Positions 40,828 to 52,616 of a DNA stretch of 64,000 nt are shown one piece after another (within the stretch, counting starts at the first letter, position 1; each line of letters starts with the position of its first letter). Location of the stretch: NCBI RefSeq assembly GCF_048128805.1, contig NC_136000.1, forward strand, positions 18,754,446 to 18,818,445, written 5' to 3'. The notes beneath the pieces are model-generated. The model worked only from the letters and a program-made list of their open reading frames with translations. It searched no databases and was not told the DNA's origin. Made by a program: the position numbers and the translations under genes. This DNA is from Centroberyx gerrardi (lineage: Eukaryota > Chordata > Actinopteri > Beryciformes > Berycidae).

Positions 40828-40870
40828 GTATAGCTCTAAGATACTACACTTAGTATCTATAGAGCTATAC
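40828..40870. repeat. Inverted repeat 3' of ahcyl2
   Basis: GTATAGCTCT (40828-40837) pairs with AGAGCTATAC (40861-40870). The inner AGATACTA pairs after a one-base bulge, giving an 18-bp interrupted stem about 280 bases after the candidate polyadenylation signals. Confidence 0.75.
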
Positions 40871-41348
40871 CTCACAACCCTGTACCTACATCAAAACATA
40901 TACCTAGTTCATAACATTAACCTGTGCTTTCTAAACTCCATATTGGTCTCAACAAAAATAGACTAAAGGGAAAGCTATAACCCTGCTGGTTTGAAACAGG
41001 CCGCAGTTCTACATGGGCTGCAGAGGCTCATAAGGGACCTTGAGGTGCAGGTTCATTTTGGTGGGGTGGAGTGGTGGGACAGACATAATGGGACAGACAC
41101 AATGGGACAGATACAATGGGAGAATGGCCTGATTCCATTTTTATTTTGAGTCCTTGATCCTCCATATAGCCTATGTGAGCATTTATGAATTCAAAGTAAT
41201 ATCAGTAATATTTTAAATAAAAGTAACATCTATTCTCCATTTGTGTGAGAAATTCTTTGAATCTGTTTTGCACACAGATGTAAGTATATGTGTCCAAATT
41301 GGAGTTGCTGGCTGGTAACAATGTGATGATTGACAGCACCTATTTTCC

Positions 41349-41362
41349 CCACTAGGGGGCGT
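41349..41362 (+). promoter_or_regulatory. CTCF-like motif, plus orientation
   Basis: CCACTAGGGGGCGT fits the vertebrate CTCF core (CCASYAGRKGGCRS) at all but the last base. It lies between ahcyl2 and the gene-poor spacer. Confidence 0.35.
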
Positions 41363-41518
41363 AAGGACATTATTTGTGGTTGCATGATACTTGTTGGGAG
41401 AGACTGAATTGCTAATATCTCTGTCTCTTACAATTAAAGACATCAGTACATTCTATCATATTATCAGTATATTCATGATCAGTATATTTCAAATGAATCC
41501 CCTTCTCAAATGCACGTG

Positions 41519-41530
41519 CACACACACACA

Positions 41531-41572
<42 letters not shown>

Positions 41573-41584
41573 CACACACACACA
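41519..41584. repeat. (CA)n microsatellite
   Basis: About 32 units with two interruptions. A (GT)n tract of opposite polarity follows at 41831. Confidence 0.9.
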
Positions 41585-41830
41585 GAGAAGAAGTAAGTTT
41601 TTTGCTGAGTGCTGAGATCGGGGCTAAACCCAGGCAGCAGTGGCAGATGGACCGTGTTTGGGTCTCTGTGTCCCGTCCTGCTGTCCTGGAGCTAATCTGC
41701 CGGGTGACGAGGTCAACTCACCACGCTCGTTACTTAACTTCTCTCCTGGATGGGAGAGGTGAGCACACAGCTGACACACTTTTTGGAGAATTACAAATGG
41801 ATTAGTAGGGGGATATGTGATAGTGCAGGT

Positions 41831-41881
<51 letters not shown>
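41831..41881. repeat. (GT)n microsatellite
   Basis: About 25 uninterrupted units. Confidence 0.95.
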
Positions 41882-42919
41882 TGTATGCTGTACACAAGCA
41901 TGCATATTCATAATACTATTTCATGAATGACATTCAATTTCAACATATTCTCAGCTTATTAATGGAATATGTATAAAGTGCTTTGTATCGGCTCAAACTG
42001 CTCACTTAACCCTCAGAGCCACAGTTGCAAAAAATGCTTTTTTTTTTTTTTAACTGTCCAATAGTAGGCCTACCTAGTACTGACTAAATGTACATAAAAA
42101 CTACATATCGCAGCTCCCAAGACTCTAAACTGTATCATAGCAAAATTTTGGGTGGGAAAATATTTATACTGTGAGACAGCCAGCATTCAAAGATAAGACA
42201 ACATGGCTGCTTCCTTCTGAACCCCCTGCTCTCTCCTTTGCACCAACTTTGGTAATTTTAAAAGTAAGTATTTGACCTGCAATATTGTTTCCTCAATTCT
42301 TAAGGTGTTAAGTGATAGAAAAATGACATTGCCTTGAAAGAAATCTACAATACACATGATTTAGAGGCATTATTTTTTATGTTGCCAAAAGACAACATTG
42401 GGCTGCAATGGTCATCTTTTTTCCATATTATTCACACAAGAGGAATCATGGGTATATTCTGCTTCTCTGTCATTATAAATGTGTTGGGAATATGACCTTT
42501 GATAAACAATTAATGGAATTAAAAGAAATCATACATATTTCAATAGGCTACACGCTATGTGGCTGCAGTCAATTTGGTGAATTTGGTGTAATTTCTGAAT
42601 AAACAGTGTGAATAGTAGAAAAGACAGTCGACCCTTCTACAGCCCAACACTCCTCTCTGTCTCCCTCTGCTCTTCTCCATTAGACCGACAGCATCAGAGT
42701 GGGATGCTCACAACTCTCTACAAATCAGGTTATCTGGCTGTCAATTTTCACTCTCACCCACTCTCTTCACTTTCCATCTTCTGCCACATTAATCATAATG
42801 ACAACACACACCAAAATTATTGTCTTCACGAGGTTGTTGTAGGCTATAGTGTTTGAAAGAAGCTGATGATATGTTTTTGTGTGCTTTTATTTTACTGTGG
42901 CAGAATACCACTTCAGATT

Positions 42920-44010
42920 CATGGCAGAGGGTTTGTTCATCAGACATCATCAAACTTCACAAACTCAGTTGCATGAATATTTATCAAATGATTTTAAATG
43001 TGTCATCAAATGGGTGGAAAACAATAAATTGGCATTAAATGTAAATAAAACGAAAAATATGATTATATGTACTACAAGAAAGAGGAAGAAATTGAAGCCA
43101 TGGTATTTAACATATGGCAGTGTTCAAATTAAAGAGGTTACAGAAGTCAAATTATTGGGAGTTAAAATACAAAACAATCTCTCATGGACGGCTCATATTA
43201 CAGATCTTTCTAAAAGAGTGATGAAAATGGCAGGAATGGTTGGACGAATTGCAAAGTTTTTATCTAAAGACATTCTAAAGGTAATATCTCATAGTCTAAT
43301 CTACAGTCACATTAATTATTGCTGTGCAGTGTGGGGCAATGCAGCTCAGAGAGATATGAGGAGACTGCAGATCACACTTAACAAGGCAGCAAGAATGGTC
43401 TTAAGGTGTGGGTTTGAAAAAGGAGTGAGTGAACTACATATTACAATGGGATGGCCCACAGTAGTAGAGCATGTGAGACAACATTCTATAGTACTAATTT
43501 CAAAAATTCAAAAGTTTAAAAAGCCAGTTAGTATTAAGGACAAACTGCTATTAGTACGTGATAAACATCAAGTTAACATAAGAATAAGAGATAAAAATCA
43601 TTATGTACTACCAAAAATAAAAACTGAAATGGGAAGATGGACTTTTATTTTCAGAACTGTTAAATTATGGAATTCATTACAATAACTCACTCAAGAACAG
43701 TACGGCGGTTGGATTGTTGATTGCAAGATTTCAAGATTTAAATGTAGTTATCATCACACTATTGTATTGCACTGTCAGTAGGTTTGTAGAGTGAACACAT
43801 GTAGATGAATATGTGTATATATGTAGGTCCATACGGGATAAGTGTCAATGTATGTAGGTTATATGTGTCATGCATGTATGTATATGATATATGTGTGTCA
43901 ACAATTATGTATTGTATAATATGAATTATTGTATGCTTAAATGTTTTTAATGTGGACTCTTGGAAGATTAGCCAATAGGCTAAAAGAGATCCAAATAAAA
44001 TCAAAAATCA
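42920..44010 (+). mobile_element. 5'-truncated non-LTR retrotransposon (LINE) remnant
   Basis: An open frame to the stop at 43683-43685 encodes the C-terminal third of a LINE reverse transcriptase. The landmarks are WVENNKLALNVNKTKNMI (thumb-side WL..NKL.LN..KT motif), VKLLGVKIQNNLSWTAHI, YSHINYCCAVWGNA and LWNSLQ. The polymerase catalytic box is missing: where YADD would be expected the frame reads FMAEGLFI, so the copy starts in or just after that motif and cannot make an active enzyme. The untranslated tail runs to an AAATAAAATC end near 44000. Jockey/CR1-L2/Rex-type elements share these motifs; I cannot assign the clade. Confidence 0.8.
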
Positions 44011-44709
44011 GACATTTACATTTTACATTTAATTCACCACTCTTTATCTCAGTTCATGTCACCAATCTAATTTTCCTCCTTCCCCTGTCATTCTCTTTTC
44101 CAAGAATCTCTTTAAAAGTTAAACATATAGACATATAAGTTCTTCTTTACAGTCCCACAAACAAAGCTGTTATAGTTTTATGATTTGAATTGTTTACAGT
44201 TTTCAAATTTGATTTCCATTTCAGTTAAGTTAAAGTGTATTCTGAAAAACTTTGCTGGTTTTTATTTGCATCATAAATATTACATTTTTATTTCAGTCAT
44301 TTACAGTCATGACTGTATTGAAAAGTTGGTCTGGGCCAGTCATTGCTGAAGGATTCTGTCTTAAATTCACTCACAGTACAGAAATGGTCAAAAGAACAAA
44401 GAAATTAAGGTTTATATTTTATTTGTGTTGGAGGCAACACTAACTGTTTCAGTTTCAGCTATTTTCAACAATGTTTTATTGGCTATTTACTGGCTATTTC
44501 AGTTTATGAAAATCTTCTCATACCTAGCTTTAGTCTTAAAATTATTTTTAGGTACTGTGCTAATAAACTTCCCAAGAAAATCCAGTCGGTCATAGACGAC
44601 CATTATCTGTTTTCCTCAATTGTCGCATCCTGTCTGTCTCTGGACACGAAGACCTAAAAATACCCTCTGTCCCTGGATTACTGTAATCCAGAAAAGAGTT
44701 AGTGTATCT

Positions 44710-44725
44710 CTGTGTGTGTGTGTGT

Positions 44726-44764
<39 letters not shown>
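44710..44764. repeat. (TG)n microsatellite
   Basis: About 27 units with one CA interruption. Confidence 0.9.
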
Positions 44765-44768
<4 letters not shown>

Positions 44769-45025
44769 AAGGCAGGGCCTGGCTGAAGATGTACAATCTC
44801 TCTCCTTATTGAAACCCTTGTGCATTGTGATATTTTGGGACAGACTGGAGGTGGGTCACTAATGCTGTGGGACAGCAACACTAGTATTAGTTTTGCCATT
44901 AGTGTGAACAGGCCATTCAGTTTCCAAGTGACTCTTCTTCCTCATCCCTTCTCTGTTTGAAAATACAAATACTTCTATAACCCATTCCTTTACTAAGTCA
45001 CCTCAAATCTCCTACCCCCCTCCAT

Positions 45026-45130
45026 TCATTTACATTTATTAGCTGATGCTTGTATCCAGAGTGACAATGAATGAGCTGCTGGGGGTTAAGTGTCCTGCTC
45101 AAGTACACTTCCACAGGACACATGGCATTG
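45026..45130 (+). repeat. Fish SINE-like fragment, copy 3
   Basis: CATTTACATTTATTAGCTGA, then TGCTTGTATCCAGAGTGAC, then GGGGTTAAGTGTCCTGCTCA and CACAGGACACATGGC. It follows the full order of the common teleost repeat, including the 'taagtgccttgctcaagggcac' segment. Confidence 0.6.
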
Positions 45131-45672
45131 GCACAAACACTGTCTGTGTCTCACCACTGGGTCACCCTGTCACCCTCTCATCACCTCTCACCTGCTCTGT
45201 GTGCTGTGGTCTAATCCCGTATGGCATTAAGTGCTCAATGAATTGACATTCAAAATGCAGTTCAATTTATTGTAAAATGTCTTTAATGTAAGTGACACAC
45301 AATACAGTGACATACAGAGAATTGTGAGACAATAGCAATTAAACATTCAACCGCTCCTCGCTGTTGGCATATAAGAGATTAATGATGAGATCCATTAACT
45401 CACACACCCATCCCGTTCTAATCTAATGACGCGCCTTCTTCTATATTACCAGTATCCCATAGTCCGTGAGAGGAGGGGTGGGGTGGAAGGGGGGTTGAAG
45501 GAGGGTGGAGGGGGTGGGTGGAGGGGCAGAGCTGGTGATAATCCATTGGTTGCTGATGCATCTGAGAATGACAGATGGCTTGTGTAGCCTATACCCTTTT
45601 GGACCTGCGTGCACAGTAAGGCCAGTTTTAGCCACCAGGAAGTACTGTAGTGTATGAGGATTCAGTAAAGGA

Positions 45673-45674
<2 letters not shown>

Positions 45675-45710
<36 letters not shown>
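45675..45710. repeat. (CT)n microsatellite
   Basis: About 17 units, followed by a short (TG)n run at about 45727-45750. Confidence 0.9.
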
Positions 45711-45713
<3 letters not shown>

Positions 45714-47521
45714 CTCTCTCCCTCTGTGTGTGTGTGCGTGTGTGTGTGTGTCCTTGCCTCCTCCCCGTTAGGGATTCTCCCTAAAGAGCTTTGATGCCTT
45801 CCCCGCATCACTACATGGTCTAATCACCCGTACCAGCTGTCAGTGCGTCGGCACACCGCCTCCCTCCCTCCCTTCCCCTCTGCCTCCACTTCCACCACTT
45901 AACCCCACATCCTCTCCAGTCGGCCATAATGGACTCTCGCAGCATTCATACTGAAATATGATGAACATTATTAGCATGCAGTGACTGATCTCTCTGATTG
46001 TTTCTAGGCTTTCCCACCCCCCTCCCTCCGGCCAAACACACACACATACTTTGTAACTGCTGTGTATGTCATGTACTTAAATGAATGTTACCTAAACCTG
46101 ATTTAGGGCAATATTTTCAAAAATGGAAAGAAAATGTGTGCCTTCCCCCTATCCTCCCTTCTCCTCCCTCTCTTTCCTCTGCACCTTCCCCCCTCTGCCA
46201 CCATTCCTCCACTTATTTCGCTCTCATACTTATGCAGCACTACTGCACTGCCGGCGGTGTAACTCTGCACCATCTCACCAGCAGGCCTTTCGTGACTGAG
46301 CAGGATCCGGTTGCATCATAAGCTGGGCTAGCTGCTGCTAACACTAAAACCAAGGATTTACAACAGGCCTTCTGCTGCAGCGGGAGCAGCCACCAGCTAT
46401 TACTGCACACTGGCGGACGGCATTGCCGCCCCACAGCGTGACACTGTTCCTCCTGGATGTCACTCATCGCAGCCTAACTCAGTGAGCCAGCTCAGAGCGG
46501 CATCACACTGGCCAAAGCCATCTCGTCCCGGCCCAACACATGAACACAATTGATTTATTGACTGGGGGCAGATTGAATACACTGATAGTGAAGTCAATGC
46601 TTAATGGCCCGTGTATGGATTTATGTGTTATCCCCCGGTAGTCCAGTGTCTCCTTTGCCCATACCTTCTGCCTTTGAAGTCTAGCATTACATTCAGGGTT
46701 TGATGTCATGATCGGCTAACTGTGGCTAAGATGGTCCAGAGGGACAGAAGACATGCTGCCGCTGAGAGCGCTGTCTGAGGACCTGAAGAGAGAGGAGGGG
46801 ATGTGAGTAAGAAGAAGAGAGGGAAGGGATGAGGAGGATTTTTTTTATGACCGATCTAAACTGATGTTACCCAACCAGCAGACTTCACCGAGCTTGTGGT
46901 TAATTTCTATACAGACTGGGATGTGGCTGTTGCAGGATTTTGGTCACGCGAGAGTCATAAAAACTTTCAAGTTCTTTCTTTTAGAAACGGTAGCTTTCAT
47001 GGTGTTCTGAGACTGCAAGAACGCATAGGGGGATAGTTAGATTTAACCCCGCTCTGCTCCGCCTGCAGTCACTCACACACCCACATCCACACCCGCACCC
47101 CACAGTCCCCCAAACCTGACACCTGTGACCTTTTATCACATGAACTGGTTGATAAAATTAGACTTTGATTGTGCAAACTTCCTGCTTAGCACATGTTTCT
47201 AAACTGCATTAGCATCAGTGTCTCTTCCCGAAGTTTCCTGGGACGAGTCTTGTGTTGGCAGAGGGCGGGTAAAAGCTCTCAGTCAGTTGTTGGCAAGTCT
47301 AGAACCACCGGATCCATCGAGCCCACCAGTGTGAGTTCTACCATTGCCAAACACTGTGGGAGAGTCGCATGGGTAGCTACCGTCAGAGCTGTCACTTACA
47401 GAGCCGAGTCTGGGGCCAAGGTTCAGGTTACATGGGACAGCGTCTCAGAGATAGAGTACATGGCAACCAGGGATATCTGAGAGGGCCGACGCAATCGATC
47501 AGATCCATAGTTCATCCTCCC

Positions 47522-47524
<3 letters not shown>

Positions 47525-47578
<54 letters not shown>
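47525..47578. repeat. (CT)n-(CA)n compound microsatellite
   Basis: CT units pass directly into CA units with no spacer. Confidence 0.9.
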
Positions 47579-48454
47579 TACACAAAAGCAGAGGAGACAT
47601 AAGAATATTTATGAACCTTGAAATAGCTGACGTCACTGGACTGGCCCTCAGGTTTGGATCCCACTTTAACTTGAAAAACACACAGCCGAGTGTCTGTCTC
47701 GTCCTATATTGGCACTACACATGATTGCTCAAACGAACAGAAACAAAGCAAAAATGTGCTAGTGCCAAAATGGGCAAAGAAGATTGGGCCAGGCTGCCAG
47801 ATTGGATATGTCAGAAACATCAGGTGGGTGTGGGTGGATTTGACTGCTGGCCTGACTGCCAAGGTAAAAACGGTAAAGCAGAATAGGGACAAATAGGGAC
47901 AAAGTCATAGGCAGCGTGGTTCTTTCTCTACTCTGTTTATGGCCCTATGGTAATTCACTGATAGTGTGCCGTCACAGTGAATTCTACCAGTGCCATACAC
48001 AGAACAGGAGGAGATATAAGTCCCGATGCATTGCTTTGGCCCGGGTCGGCTCACAGATCATTAACAGTTATATAGATTTGTCTTGTGATCTGGAACACTG
48101 TTTCCCATAGGCGATTGTGTGACACCTGACGTCATGTTTACCGTTTCAGCTGCTAAGCTCAGGTTCTACTTTTATGTCTGCCTCTAAAACCTTTGATAAC
48201 CTCTTTTACGTTTTGTGTTTTGGGTGTCTTCTCTTTTCAGAGTCAGAGGGTCTATACTGATTGTTTTTTAGCAGTCCTGTATGGAGCGGAAGTGACCAGT
48301 GTCAGAATCAATGGTCTCTTTCCCTCCTCTCTGTTTATTGTACCACACAGGATGGGGAGTTAATCCAGCCATGCCATCTGCTCCTGGGACAGGCCCGGCA
48401 CTTTTCTCTCCAATCCACCAAGTTCCTTTCTGCAAGCCCTACCTGCCCCAATGA

Positions 48455-48650
48455 AAAATCACTACAATACTCCTATAGACACCTATAGGTGTCTATGGTG
48501 CTCAGTACTGAGTTTATAGTGACTTTATTGGACTTTATGGCATTTTTTTGGTCTCCTATGGTATCACTGTAATATTCCTATAGGGACTTAAAGTTTTGCT
48601 GTGATATTTGTATAGTATCCTTCTGAAAATCACCATAGGATTAGGATTAC
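48455..48650 (-). repeat. Dispersed foldback-type repeat, copy 2 (reverse orientation)
   Basis: Read on the minus strand it gives ACTATACAAATATCACAGC, AAAACTTTAAGTCCCTATAG and GAATATTACAGTGATACC, matching the copy at about 21.2-21.4 kb. It also holds a short perfect palindrome, ATAGACACCTATAGGTGTCTAT, near 48475-48497. Confidence 0.65.
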
Positions 48651-48849
48651 AATTATTTTTCGTAAGGGTACCATTTGGGGACATTTTTGGTCTCCATGAG
48701 AGCCATCCTTGGTGAGAGGAAGGGGTCCACTGCGCAGATTGATTCTGGCTGTGGGGAATGATGCGCTAAGTGATTTTTGAGATGCTCCAAATGGGTCCCA
48801 AAGCAGGGCTCATCTTCCCGTTTCCGGGAGAGATCAATAGAGTAAAAAG

Positions 48850-48852
<3 letters not shown>

Positions 48853-48921
<69 letters not shown>
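48853..48921. repeat. (GA)n microsatellite
   Basis: About 34 uninterrupted GA units. A purine mirror repeat of this length can form triplex DNA. Confidence 0.95.
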
Positions 48922-48922
<1 letters not shown>

Positions 48923-50889
48923 ATAAACCGAAATCATCTTCTGCCCGAACACTTTTTTTGGCAGAAGAAACTGGGCGTAGTTGCGTGTTTTTTTTATCCA
49001 CTCCTATCTTGTGTCTTGTCTCAATCTATTGCCTTCAATAGGCTAGTCTGGTGAGTGATAATCGCATTGTCTGTGATGATGATTAGGAGTCCATACATTA
49101 ATAACTCAGCTTATTTTTGGAGCCATCTGATAGTGGCCACTGCAAGAGGATGATAACTGGATTTAGGCCTTCAATAAAGTCTAGTCTATAGGCTACCATG
49201 AGCTCTAATCAGGGTGCAGTGGAGGGTAAACCCACCTAAACCAAGTTAAATCACCTTCTGTTTGATGAATAAAGTCCCTAAATCTGTACGATATGAAATT
49301 CACAGGGTGTAGGCTATGTTCTTTTAAAGAAAGCAAATGCATTAATTTATTCTTTTCTGAGAGTGTTACTTGTTTTTGTAGTTGTTTTCCGTATGATGAC
49401 CATCAGCTTTTCTTAATTTACCGCTACTGATTATTATACAATAGTTTGTAAATATAATGCTATAGCCTACCTGCTATGTTCTCTTTTTGGGAACGAAAGG
49501 CACGCATTTACTATCCGAAGCAAAATTACTAAACATAGCCTCACACACTGTATACAGCCTAGTTAGCCGACCTTTACACGCCTAGAGTTAATAATGTGGA
49601 GGCCTACGGATTTATTATTATTATTATTTTATTTTATTTTATTTTTTTACCGTTTATTGAGCCCACTCTTACCTTCATTAGATGATCCTATCCTCACTCC
49701 ACACAACAACACTTAAGTTAAAAATAAGAAAAACTTTTTCGATGAGCCAGGCCTCCAATAGCATCCAGTATCTTCACAAACTGTCCTTGAATCGTGTCGA
49801 GAATGGATAATGAAAAAGTAGAAGTGTCGGTCACTCGGACACTCAGCTGGATGAACTGGTGCTGCTTGTTCTTCCGAGTGGAGCGCTGTCTTTGGCAGGA
49901 CCACAGTCTCAGTTTACCTCTCCATATCTCCATCTCTCCGTCCCTCTCAGCCCTCCGTCTGTTTGGGCTGTATGGCCGGGGATTTTCCAGTGGACAGGTA
50001 ATTAGTTGGTAAGCATCTTAACCCACTGGCAGTATAGTAATCCACGCCGCCCTCCTCCCTCTCCTTCTGCCGCCTGTATGTAGGCCTATCTCTGCCTCTT
50101 TTTTACGCGCAGGACGCGCACTGCAGTGCTGATGTTGTGGGACACTTGAGCGATTTGCCTGACTGAGAAAATGGATGGAGTAATGATACAAGGCTGCCCG
50201 ACAATCAGCTACTTCTCACTTTGTTCACGACTAGTGACCATCTGTAGCCAGTCATGTAGGCTAGATAAAAAGGAGGGTAATAAAGGAGGGTTTTTCTTAG
50301 AACTTACATCAGTTTGATAAGACTTACAAAAATGTATAGCCAAGTGTAAATTTCACATCATAAAGATTTCGGTCAGCCTAAGAGGTGGGTTAACTCTGAC
50401 TATATAATCTATGTCACATCCACAATCATTTACCCTAGCCCACGTATTTTAAACCACACTTTACATTTTGCATGCGTAAAACTTGGTGCTTGCCATTAGA
50501 CAGCTCGCCTACCTGCATCCATCGGGTGTGGCATCATGTCCCGACTGCTGCAGGCCTTGTCCCCAACCTGAAGGTCCACTCTCTGGTGTCTGGGACAAAG
50601 TTCCTCCGAACTGAGGCCTCTACTCCTCCTCATTATATAGGGGATCCCAGGCAGGCCTCTTCATTTACCTGCTGTCGGTGATTATTAGACAGATTGCAGG
50701 TGGAAAAAGAGGCATCATCTTTTCAGCTGATGTGACTCCGTCAGAGTGGGATAGGATAGGTTTGAATTACGTCTCTTTCAAACCGGCTAAAGTTGACACT
50801 GAAATCCATCCATGCGCCCATTGTGCTCTCCATACATTATGAAGGAGGCGCAGCCGGCGAGCAGCGTGTCACCTCCCTCTGCCCAGCAG

Positions 50890-51475
50890 CGTGGCTGTCG
50901 TTACTCTAAAATAACGCAGCTAAAGGCCTTTGACTCATTTACTGGTCACAAAATTAAGATTATTAGGCCACTCCTACACTATTGGCGACTGCACCCTCCT
51001 GGAGTTAGGCTCGTTACTCAAAAAGTAACGTGTAGCTCAGTCCTCATAACTCATTTCAGAAGTAACATTACCTTGCTCACAACTCGTTACGCTCCTCGTT
51101 ACATTACTTTCACTTTATACCCCTAAATCGACGGTTCTGCCCTCTCTTACCGTAGAAAATCAGGATAGTCCAAAGCAGTGAATATCCTCCTACTTCTACC
51201 CACATAGAGTTGTCTTAACTTTTCTGCCATTTCTCAGCTAGCTCAGTGTGACAGGACGACTATACAAATTATGATGAAAAACGACCTAATAATCACCATA
51301 GTTTTGGATAATTCATCTTCAGTCTCATACAGGGGCTGATTATAAAAGTGACATGTTTTTTTATTGGCAATTGTAATATTAGGCTATTACTGAAATTGAA
51401 ATAGCAATTCATTACACGAGGCCTACTAAGCTGTGTGAAAAGTAATCCCCATACCGTCGTAACGCGTTACTGAGC
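50890..51475. repeat. Possible old DNA-element relic rich in GTTACT/AGTAAC
   Basis: Many copies of GTTACT, AGTAAC and TAACG (for example GTTACTCAAAAAGTAAC near 51012 and GTAACGCGTTACTGAGCATC near 51460) lie within 580 bases. GATTATTAGGCC near 50957 is answered by GACCTAATAATC near 51285 in inverted orientation. It looks like a decayed foldback element; the boundaries are approximate. Confidence 0.4.
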
Positions 51476-52448
51476 ATCGCTTTACCCTCCGACAGCCTGT
51501 CCGACACAGCAGCCAAATTAAACCGAAGCTGAAACTCGAAACCCGGATAGCCTGTGCTCAGAAAGACAACAGAGGGATACTTATGAATATTTAATATGAT
51601 CATTATAGGTCTGTGTCTGTTAAGGAGCGTTTTAATGTTCCTGCATCATCTCAACATGCAGGAGGGCAAAAGAGCCACCTGACCCGGGCTGCTGAGGAAG
51701 GGACAGGGTGGGCACTGATGTCCATTACTCTTCAGGCTTTTTATCTCATTGTTTTATTTTATTAGTATAGGGTTAGGGTCAATACTACAGGTCAGTTAGC
51801 CTACAAATGGTCAAAGTTTAGACTATAGCCTACTGCTCCAGATGAATAAAGGCAACGAAAAATAAGAATTTTCCAACAATTTTATACTAAAATAAGAATA
51901 GTTTTTTTAATGGGGACATTTTCCCCGAATTTGGGTAGCTAATTGAATGGATGAATGGAACCAAATAAATGTTAGGCCTGTATCCTTTAGGACACTTTAA
52001 GGCTGGTCAGTAATGTGGGGAATAGGACACAAGCGCGCGCGCACACAAAATGCTTTGCCAGTAATTAACCCTTAATTACCAAACCCCGAACCATAAAATA
52101 ACCCTTTTCTCAGTGTGCATAGCTTGGTCCTCTGCTTTCCTGCTCCTGCTGCACGAACAAGGAAAACTATAAAGGCAGCGTTACTTTGAACTGGCCATGT
52201 GAGAAATTAATAATTAATTGATTTAATCTTTTATCCCTGGTAATGTCTCAGTAAGAAAACAAAATGCTACCTCAAGTAACAGTGTGGCAAGTCCTTTCAG
52301 AATTTTTGAAGTTAGCCAGTGCAGCTAATGTTTTCTATGCTAAATATAAACTAGACTCTATTTTACCCATGCACCTTTTAAAGGCTGACATGAATTTATT
52401 CTAAGTAGCATTAAACTGATGTAACTTTGGATTTAAAAAAAAAGAAAA

Positions 52449-52560
52449 AAGCATAAATGTATGTTTTTTGTGAAAATATAATTGATTTTTGTTTAAATTG
52501 GTGGATGTCTGCCTTATGAAGTTCACTGGAGGTCATGGTTCACTCACCTTTACCACTATA
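52449..52560 (+). repeat. Dispersed repeat, copy 2
   Basis: GAAAATATAATTGATTTTTG, then TTGGTGGATGTCTGCCTTATG and ACTGGAGGTCAT, match the repeat at 25-140. A (GATA)n tract follows at 52563-52600. Confidence 0.6.
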
Positions 52561-52562
52561 TC

Positions 52563-52600
52563 AGATAGATAGATAGATAGATAGATGGATAGATAGATAG
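52563..52600. repeat. (GATA)n microsatellite
   Basis: Nine units with one GATG interruption. Confidence 0.95.
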
Positions 52601-52602
52601 GA

Positions 52603-52616
52603 CTGCCATCTAGTGG
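52603..52616 (-). promoter_or_regulatory. CTCF-like motif, minus orientation
   Basis: On the minus strand the bases read CCACTAGATGGCAG, an exact match to the CTCF core consensus. It lies just after a (GATA)n tract and points towards the plus-oriented motif at 41349. Confidence 0.35.

Larger units (their letters stand above)
40600..42919. other. ahcyl2 3' flank
   Basis: Contains an inverted repeat (40828-40870), three imperfect tandem copies of AATGGGACAGA.A near 41085-41122, a CTCF-like motif and two microsatellites. No gene was seen. Confidence 0.6.

Noticed and set aside
42857-42900. ADDMFL peptide just before the LINE frame, resembling the YADD polymerase box
   Set aside because: It is in a different frame, the bases around it do not match the motif neighbourhood, and FMAEGLFI aligns better at the expected position.
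47193-47480. 95-codon open frame in the spacer
   Set aside because: No recognisable domain, codon pattern or splice context; length is within chance for this AT content.
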